Origin: Cyclobacteriaceae bacterium
GTDB taxonomy: Bacteria; Bacteroidota; Bacteroidia; Cytophagales; Cyclobacteriaceae
Direction of reading: 5' to 3'
DNA: 12,643 nt
NCBI GenBank assembly: GCA_029882675.1
Contig: JAOUKJ010000064.1
Span: 1 to 12,643 of the forward strand
Positions within the stretch are counted from its first letter, which is position 1, and the number at the start of each line of letters is the position of its first letter. The notes below the pieces were generated by a model, which was given only the letters and a program-made list of their open reading frames with translations, did no database searches and had not been told where the DNA came from. Both the position numbers and the translations under genes were made by a program. Of this stretch, positions 8,025 to 12,643 are shown piece after piece.

Positions 8025-9692
8025 TTATTGAATCTCCCAAATAGCAGAGAGCCACTTCCAGTTGAGGAAGAAGAAAATAAGTAATGCAGCCATAAAGATC
8101 AGACTGGCGACCAGTGTTCCCGGTGCAATAAATTTATGGCCATGATCAGCCTGAGGTGCCGGCTCAGCAATTGATAACTGAAAATCTTCAGGGCCATTCA
8201 CTGCCGGACCGAAAAATACGGAGATCACTACGATCAATAGCCATATCAATGCACCAAGGAAAGCCACGACACCTCCCAGCACCATAAGTACCCAGAATAT
8301 TCCGATGACCGGATTGAAGTCATGTGAAAAAATGGCTCCGGAGAACGTAATGTCCCAGTGTCTTCTCGGCACACCAAACATCCCCAGGGCGATCATAGAA
8401 ACAGATAATATGGCAATACCAAAGAAAAACAGCCAGGGCTGAATCTTTGCCAGTTTAAAAGCCACAATCTTTTTTCTGAAAATAAGTGGAATAATATAAT
8501 AAGTGATGCCCATAAAGGTAAGGGTAGTGCCCAATACGACAGTCCCTTTAAAATGTCCTACGATGGCCATGGTATTATGCACAATTATGTTTGTTTGTTC
8601 CATGCCATATATCACACCGGTAATGCCACCTATAAAACCAAAACCTATGATGGCCAGGAAAACAGATGAAAATGCCGGATTGCCCCAGGGGGCACGGGCA
8701 AACCATTCAAACAGGCCATTTGTATAGCCCTTGCGACGTTGAGCTGATTCAATCGTAGCCGGTACGGCAAATGCGTGGATCATAGAGGCAAGGACGGCCA
8801 GGTACATGGCATAACTGGTATTCCATACTTTCCAGGTAGAGCTAACAGCCGGATCAACCAGTAAGTGGTGCGCTGAGGCAATACATATAAAGAGCACGTA
8901 AAGAAGAAAGGCAATACGTGATACCTTTTCATTGACTGAATTTCCACCAACAGTGAGGCTGGCGGTGAGGTACCAGATGGCTATCATGGCAGCTACATTG
9001 ATCTGTTGTGAAGAATGTCCGAGCCCCCACCAGATCAGGCGGTACCAGGCAGAATCCACAGACTCAATTAAGCCAAGTGACCAGAGAAAAGTAGGCACAT
9101 AAACAACGGCACCAGATAAAAGTGTCATGACAGCGATAATGGCTGCAGCCATCAATCCAAAGGTGAAAAGGGGCAAAGATTCGCCAACATTGCCTTCTCT
9201 TTTAGCTTTGACAAGATTACCAAAAAACAATCCTACACCAAGCAGGGCTCCAACAGCAAATAAAATAATTCCGAGGTAGTAAAGTGGGTGGGCCTTGAGG
9301 GGCACATAAGAGGTCATTAAGACATCTGCTTTGCCCTGGAGTACCATTACGTCTACCATTATAAACCCGCCGGCCATGAGGATAAAAGAAACCCACCCAA
9401 GCAAAGGGGAGCAGAAACGGGTATTTAATACCACAGTTGAACCGAAATATAATCCGGCGATTTCAAAAAATACGATCCAGAAGATCAACGCATTTAAACC
9501 GTGAAGGGTCAGAATCCGGTAATACCACGGAGAAGACAACAGGTGAACTTCCTGCCAGCGCGTAAACACCAGCAGTATGGCGCCAAGTACAGCGATTAAA
9601 AGTGAGACCACTGCAAACACAGCATTGATTCGAATCAGTTTTTGGGAGGCTAGACAAACTTTGAAGCCGGTAATGTCACAAGTCCTGAACAT
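8025..9692 (-). CDS. B-family heme-copper subunit I, probable nitric oxide reductase catalytic subunit
   Basis: A 555-residue polytopic membrane protein that aligns along its length with ba3-type subunit I. Seen: helix II His64 (LTLHGLNA), helix VI His226 (WWGLGHSSQQIN), helix VII His275-His276 (ASAHHLLVDP) and helix X His380 (VHNTMAIVGHFKGT). The three CuB ligands and the high-spin heme ligand are therefore present. Two positions are unusual. The tyrosine normally four residues after the helix VI histidine, cross-linked to it in oxidases, is Gln230. The second histidine of the helix X H-x-H pair, the low-spin-heme ligand, is Lys382. Loss of the tyrosine is the hallmark of NO-reducing members, so together with nirS in the same cluster I infer reduction of 2 NO to N2O. 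The N-terminus MFRTCDITGFKVC suits this family, supporting the start. It may belong to a described B-family-related NO reductase class such as eNOR; a divergent oxidase is less likely. Confidence 0.88.
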   Translation of the reverse strand: MFRTCDITGFKVCLASQKLIRINAVFAVVSLLIAVLGAILLVFTRWQEVHLLSSPWYYRILTLHGLNALIFWIVFFEIAGLYFGSTVVLNTRFCSPLLGWVSFILMAGGFIMVDVMVLQGKADVLMTSYVPLKAHPLYYLGIILFAVGALLGVGLFFGNLVKAKREGNVGESLPLFTFGLMAAAIIAVMTLLSGAVVYVPTFLWSLGLIESVDSAWYRLIWWGLGHSSQQINVAAMIAIWYLTASLTVGGNSVNEKVSRIAFLLYVLFICIASAHHLLVDPAVSSTWKVWNTSYAMYLAVLASMIHAFAVPATIESAQRRKGYTNGLFEWFARAPWGNPAFSSVFLAIIGFGFIGGITGVIYGMEQTNIIVHNTMAIVGHFKGTVVLGTTLTFMGITYYIIPLIFRKKIVAFKLAKIQPWLFFFGIAILSVSMIALGMFGVPRRHWDITFSGAIFSHDFNPVIGIFWVLMVLGGVVAFLGALIWLLIVVISVFFGPAVNGPEDFQLSIAEPAPQADHGHKFIAPGTLVASLIFMAALLIFFFLNWKWLSAIWEIQ

Positions 9693-9712
9693 ATCTATAA
9701 TTGTTAACTTTA

Positions 9713-10285
9713 TTAGTTGGTTTTGGTGATTCCGTACTGACCGAGCTCTGATTCGTCATTGACAACAACAATCTTTCCGATCATCATATGGTGGCCGATG
9801 CCACAAAACTCGTTGCAGACGATTTTGTATTCGCCAGTCTCAGTAGGTTTAAATTTTATGGTATAGTCATAGGTAGGCAAGACCATAAAATTCATATTAA
9901 TGGGTTGTACAGAAAACCCATGTACTACATCCTTAGAAGAAAGGTGGAACGTGTACCATTCATCTTTTTTAAGCACCAGCACGGGCGACCAACTCCACAT
10001 CTGGCCCAAAAGAAAAACATCGCTTTCTGCCGGAGGCATGACCACCGGCAGGTTGTTGTCTTCCCCGATCTTATACTTGTCGGAAAAGGCCTGATGAAGC
10101 TGGGTGAACTCCGCTGTTGTAGTGGTATAGGTTATGCTGGATGGATTTTGCTTCCCATATACATGCCATAGTATCATCCAGAAAAACATGAAAAGGCAGA
10201 TGATCAATGAGAATATGATCCATCCTTTTTCATCACGGGCAATCTTTTTTATGTACCAGTCCTTAGGTGGTGCTGTTAAGCTCAT
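9713..10285 (-). CDS. Heme-copper reductase subunit II with a CuA site
   Basis: A 190-residue subunit II. One membrane helix near residues 23-44 anchors a periplasmic cupredoxin domain that accepts electrons into a binuclear CuA centre. All CuA ligands are visible: His122 (DVVHGFSV), then Cys157, Glu159 (backbone), Cys161, His165 and Met168 in CNEFCGIGHHMM. The single N-terminal helix and short length resemble the B-family (ba3) subunit II more than the two-helix A-family type, and there is no fused cytochrome c. It lies 4 bases after the small membrane gene and 20 before subunit I. Oxidases and the recently described CuA-containing NO reductases share this fold, so this gene alone does not set the substrate; the subunit I active site and adjacent nirS point to NO. 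Confidence 0.93.
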   Translation of the reverse strand: MSLTAPPKDWYIKKIARDEKGWIIFSLIICLFMFFWMILWHVYGKQNPSSITYTTTTAEFTQLHQAFSDKYKIGEDNNLPVVMPPAESDVFLLGQMWSWSPVLVLKKDEWYTFHLSSKDVVHGFSVQPINMNFMVLPTYDYTIKFKPTETGEYKIVCNEFCGIGHHMMIGKIVVVNDESELGQYGITKTN

Positions 10286-10289
10286 ATCA

Positions 10290-10490
10290 TCAGGGGTTTA
10301 GTAGTGTTTGTTTAATTTCATCCGGGATTGGTTGGGTGCCTAAAATTTCGATGACACCCCAAATGCAATATGACAGGGCATATACCACCAGCCCCAGAAC
10401 AAGCATCAAAAAGTAGTTGTCAAGCAAGCCATGTAAAAATGCTTTCTTTGGCTGCTCGCCGTTGGATATTGTATTTTGGTCTTCGCTCAT
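10290..10490 (-). CDS. Small one-helix membrane protein, possible accessory subunit of the heme-copper complex
   Basis: A 66-residue protein with a polar N-terminus, one hydrophobic helix at about residues 28-50 (starting LMLVLGLVVYALSYCIWGV) and a short polar tail ending LLNP. It is the first gene of the operon and stops 4 bases before the CuA subunit gene, which argues for translational coupling and a structural role. B-family ba3 oxidases have a single-helix subunit IIa encoded in a comparable place, and this could be its counterpart, but I see no clear sequence match to that family. The start at 10490 is the only sensible one, since the next Met lies inside the helix. It is real by position and composition; its function is unassigned. 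Confidence 0.7.
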   Translation of the reverse strand: MSEDQNTISNGEQPKKAFLHGLLDNYFLMLVLGLVVYALSYCIWGVIEILGTQPIPDEIKQTLLNP

Positions 10491-10519
10491 ATAAGTATTT
10501 TTTGGCGTTGTAGTAGATT

Positions 10520-10535
10520 AATGAATTGTATCAGT
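10520..10535 (-). promoter_or_regulatory. Candidate Crp/Fnr-type operator before the respiratory operon
   Basis: The minus strand reads ACTGATACAATTCATT: half-sites ACTGA and TCATT around a 6-base spacer, symmetric except for one base. TGA-N6-TCA is the core geometry of Crp/Fnr-family sites. The site matches the one upstream of nirS (4025-4040) at 12 of 16 positions in the same orientation. Its centre is about 37 bases before the ATG at 10490, close for a class II activator site unless the transcript is nearly leaderless, so repression or promoter overlap is also possible. I see no good Bacteroidota -7/-33 promoter here. Confidence 0.4.
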
Positions 10536-10567
10536 TTACCTCATCTTTATGAATACGCTATTCGGCT

Positions 10568-10614
10568 AAAAAAAAGGCAATTAAACAATTTGTCATGCAA
10601 CTTATGATTAATTG
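10568..10614 (-). terminator. Possible weak terminator after mutS
   Basis: On the minus strand a 7-base stem (CAATTAA, 10614-10608, with TTAATTG, 10584-10578) encloses a 23-base loop that contains ACAAATTGT, and is followed, after two C residues, by eight T residues (10575-10568). The stem is AT-rich and the loop long, so this is a weak candidate. It is the only hairpin plus T-run I see between mutS and the next gene. A T6 run directly after mutS (near 10715) has no hairpin before it. Confidence 0.3.
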
Positions 10615-10727
10615 AAGGCAAAGAGTATGATGGAAATCAGGACAAACTATACTTCTTTATATAAGAAATAATATATTATTTCGTAGTGTTTTAGGATCGC
10701 GCGTTGGCGTATGAAAAAAGCAGGGGG

Positions 10728-12643
10728 TTACTTCGTCCTTCCCAGGATATTCTTGATCTCATTCAACTTGAGCAGGGCTTCCACCGGGCTGATGGTGTTG
10801 ATGTCGAGTTTATTCAGCAGGCCTTCAATTTCTTCATGGCGGGGGTCGGCCTGAAACATGCTGAGTTGGTAATTGTTTTTGGGCATTTCTTCCCATTTGG
10901 GTTGCTTGGGATCTTTGCGTTTTTCTTTTTCGAGAAACCGCATGATTTCATTAGCACGGATCACTACGACATTGGGCATGCCGGCCATCTGAGCCACGTG
11001 AATGCCGAAGCTGTGTTGGCTCCCGCCCTGTTTGAGCTTGCGTAAAAAGATCACTTTGTCACCCACTTCTTTTACCGAGACATTATAATTTTTTATCAGC
11101 GGGAAATCACTTTCCAGTTGATTGAGTTCGTGGTAGTGTGTGGCAAACAGGGTTTTGGCTTTATGTTCGGGGTGGTTGTGCAAAAATTCCACAATCGACC
11201 AGGCAATACTCACGCCATCGTAGGTGCTGGTTCCCCTTCCTATTTCATCCATCAGGATCAGGCTGCGGTCACTCAGGTTGTTGAGGATACTGGCCGTTTC
11301 GGTCATTTCCACCATAAACGTCGATTCGCCGCGGGAAAGGTTGTCGGCAGCCCCCACACGGGTAAAGACCTTATCGACGATTCCCAGTGAAGCACTTTTT
11401 GCCGGTACAAACGAGCCCATCTGGGCCATGAGTACAATGAGTGCTGTTTGCCTTAAAAGGGCTGATTTACCGGCCATATTGGGTCCGGTGATGATCATAA
11501 TCTGCTGGCTGTCGTTGTCCAGAAATACATCGTTGGGCACGTAGGATTCGCCGGGAGGCATTTGTCTTTCGATCACCGGGTGACGACCCTCGCGGATGTC
11601 AAGTACTTTTGTGTCGTTAACCTCCGGTTTGCAATACCTGTTTTGGAGGGCCAGACTGGCAAATGACACCAGGCAGTCGATGGTGCCCAGAATACGTGCA
11701 TTTTGTTGTATGGGAGCTACATAGTCGCTGGCAAAACTGACCAGTTGCTGGAAGAGCTGTTGTTCAATGCGGATGAGTTTCTCCTCGGCATTGAGTATTT
11801 TCTCTTCATATACTTTCAGTTCTTCCGTGATGTATCGCTCGGCATTGACCAGGGTTTGTTTCCTGATCCACTCTTCAGGCACCTTGTCTTTGTGGGCATT
11901 ACTCACTTCAAGGTAATAGCCAAACACCTTATTATAGGCTATTTTCAGGGATGAGATGGAGGTGCGTTCGCTTTCTCGTTTCTGAATATTCAGGAGGTAG
12001 TCCTTGCCGGAAAAGGCAATGCTTCTCAACTCGTCCAATTCAGGGTCTATTCCGTCCCGGATGAATCCGCCCTGATGTGTGACGAGTGGTACTTCATCTT
12101 GCAGTTGATTTTCTATTTTTTCGAGCAGCAGGGTGCAGGGATTCAGATTTTCGCCATATTTTTTAAACTCTTCACTATCCGAACCCAGGATGGCTTCTTT
12201 TACGGGAAGGGTGTTTTTCAGGGCTTTTTTCAGGGAGAGCATTTCCCGGGGATTAATGCGTCCCACAGCTACCTTGGAGATCAGCCTTTCCACATCACCA
12301 ATTTGCCGCAAATTTTGCCGAACTTCATCCAGCAGGTCGCGGTCTTTGACAAAGGCTTCTACAAACGATTGTCGTTGGCGTATACTGTTGAGGTCTTTTA
12401 ACGGCAAAACCAACCATTTCTTCATCATGCGAGAGCCCATGGGGGTCACCGTATCGTCCAGAATTTCGATAAGTGGAACACCGCCGGGCTGTTGGGGGTA
12501 TATAAGTTCCAGATTTCGGATGGTAAACTTGTCCAGCCAAACGTGCTTCTCTTCTTCAATGCGCGCGATTGCCGCGATGTGGCTTGTTTCTTTATGTTCA
12601 GTTTCATCGAGATAATAGAGCACAGCCCCGGCAGCGATAATGG
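10728..12643 (-). CDS. mutS: DNA mismatch repair ATPase MutS (5' end missing)
   Basis: MutS binds base mismatches and small loops and, with MutL, starts mismatch repair in the cytoplasm. The reading frame is open to the window edge; the first possible GTG at 12623 lies inside the conserved core, so the gene starts outside. About 638 residues are visible, covering the lever/core, clamp and ATPase domains. The N-terminal mismatch-binding domain with its Phe-x-Glu motif is not in view. The Walker A loop GPNMAGKS lies near 11464-11487, followed by the Walker B stretch LILMDEIGRGTSTYDG and the FATHYHEL signature. The C-terminus (ISPVEALLKLNEIK) is that of MutS1; there is no Smr domain, which excludes MutS2. 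A 237-base gap and a separate promoter region part it from the respiratory operon, so functional linkage is unlikely. The ATPase core has no visible frameshift. Confidence 0.97.
   Translation of the reverse strand, partial: IIAAGAVLYYLDETEHKETSHIAAIARIEEEKHVWLDKFTIRNLELIYPQQPGGVPLIEILDDTVTPMGSRMMKKWLVLPLKDLNSIRQRQSFVEAFVKDRDLLDEVRQNLRQIGDVERLISKVAVGRINPREMLSLKKALKNTLPVKEAILGSDSEEFKKYGENLNPCTLLLEKIENQLQDEVPLVTHQGGFIRDGIDPELDELRSIAFSGKDYLLNIQKRESERTSISSLKIAYNKVFGYYLEVSNAHKDKVPEEWIRKQTLVNAERYITEELKVYEEKILNAEEKLIRIEQQLFQQLVSFASDYVAPIQQNARILGTIDCLVSFASLALQNRYCKPEVNDTKVLDIREGRHPVIERQMPPGESYVPNDVFLDNDSQQIMIITGPNMAGKSALLRQTALIVLMAQMGSFVPAKSASLGIVDKVFTRVGAADNLSRGESTFMVEMTETASILNNLSDRSLILMDEIGRGTSTYDGVSIAWSIVEFLHNHPEHKAKTLFATHYHELNQLESDFPLIKNYNVSVKEVGDKVIFLRKLKQGGSQHSFGIHVAQMAGMPNVVVIRANEIMRFLEKEKRKDPKQPKWEEMPKNNYQLSMFQADPRHEEIEGLLNKLDINTISPVEALLKLNEIKNILGRTK

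Noticed and set aside
8025..9692. Plain annotation as cytochrome c oxidase subunit I
   Set aside because: The active-site tyrosine is Gln230 and the low-spin-heme His is Lys382, and nirS is in the same cluster, so oxygen reduction is not the best reading.
1..12643. CRISPR arrays, tRNA or rRNA genes, insertion sequences
   Set aside because: I saw no regularly spaced repeats, no tRNA or rRNA landmarks and no transposase-like protein in the window.

Overview
The window reads as a chromosomal piece of a Bacteroidota-type bacterium. The MutS ATPase has the GPNMAGKS P-loop typical of that phylum, there is a long TonB-dependent outer-membrane receptor, base composition is AT-leaning, and start codons lack strong Shine-Dalgarno sequences. 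Species cannot be named. All seven convincing genes lie on the minus strand, so transcription runs from high to low coordinates.

Layout, in transcription order. (1) 12643-10728: mutS, cut at its 5' end by the window edge. (2) 10727-10491: a 237-base gap with a weak terminator candidate for mutS and a TGA-N6-TCA inverted repeat just ahead of the next gene. (3) 10490-4073: a tight five-gene respiratory operon (gaps of 4, 20, 10 and 21 bases). It encodes a 66-residue one-helix protein, a CuA-type subunit II, a B-family (ba3-like) heme-copper subunit I, a second heme-copper-like membrane domain fused to a SCO copper chaperone, and a composite cytochrome b / 2x[4Fe-4S] / MvhD-like protein. (4) A 107-base gap with a second copy of the same inverted repeat. 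(5) 3965-2286: nirS, cytochrome cd1 nitrite reductase, followed by a clear intrinsic terminator. (6) 2199-190: a TonB-dependent receptor. (7) 1-189: no supported gene, three inverted repeats.

How it fits together. NirS reduces nitrite to nitric oxide in the periplasm. The adjacent heme-copper enzyme looks like a CuA-containing nitric oxide reductase rather than an oxidase: it keeps the three CuB histidines and the high-spin heme histidine, but the cross-linked tyrosine of oxidases is replaced by Gln230. It also has Lys382 where B-family enzymes carry the low-spin-heme histidine. The second heme-copper-like protein is its mirror image: it keeps the helix II and H-x-H heme histidines but lacks the two helix VII CuB histidines. 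My main hypothesis is that the pair divides heme-copper chemistry between two paralogous subunits. The cytochrome b/iron-sulfur protein would feed electrons from quinol or a cytoplasmic donor, and the SCO domain would deliver copper to CuA. Repeats matching at 12 of 16 positions before the operon and before nirS suggest shared control by a Crp/Fnr-family regulator. The ligand losses are read directly from the sequence. The NO reductase role, the division of labour and the regulation are inference. CuA-containing NO reductases related to B-family oxidases (for example the eNOR type reported from Rhodothermus) have been described, so part of this may belong to a known class; I could not align it here.
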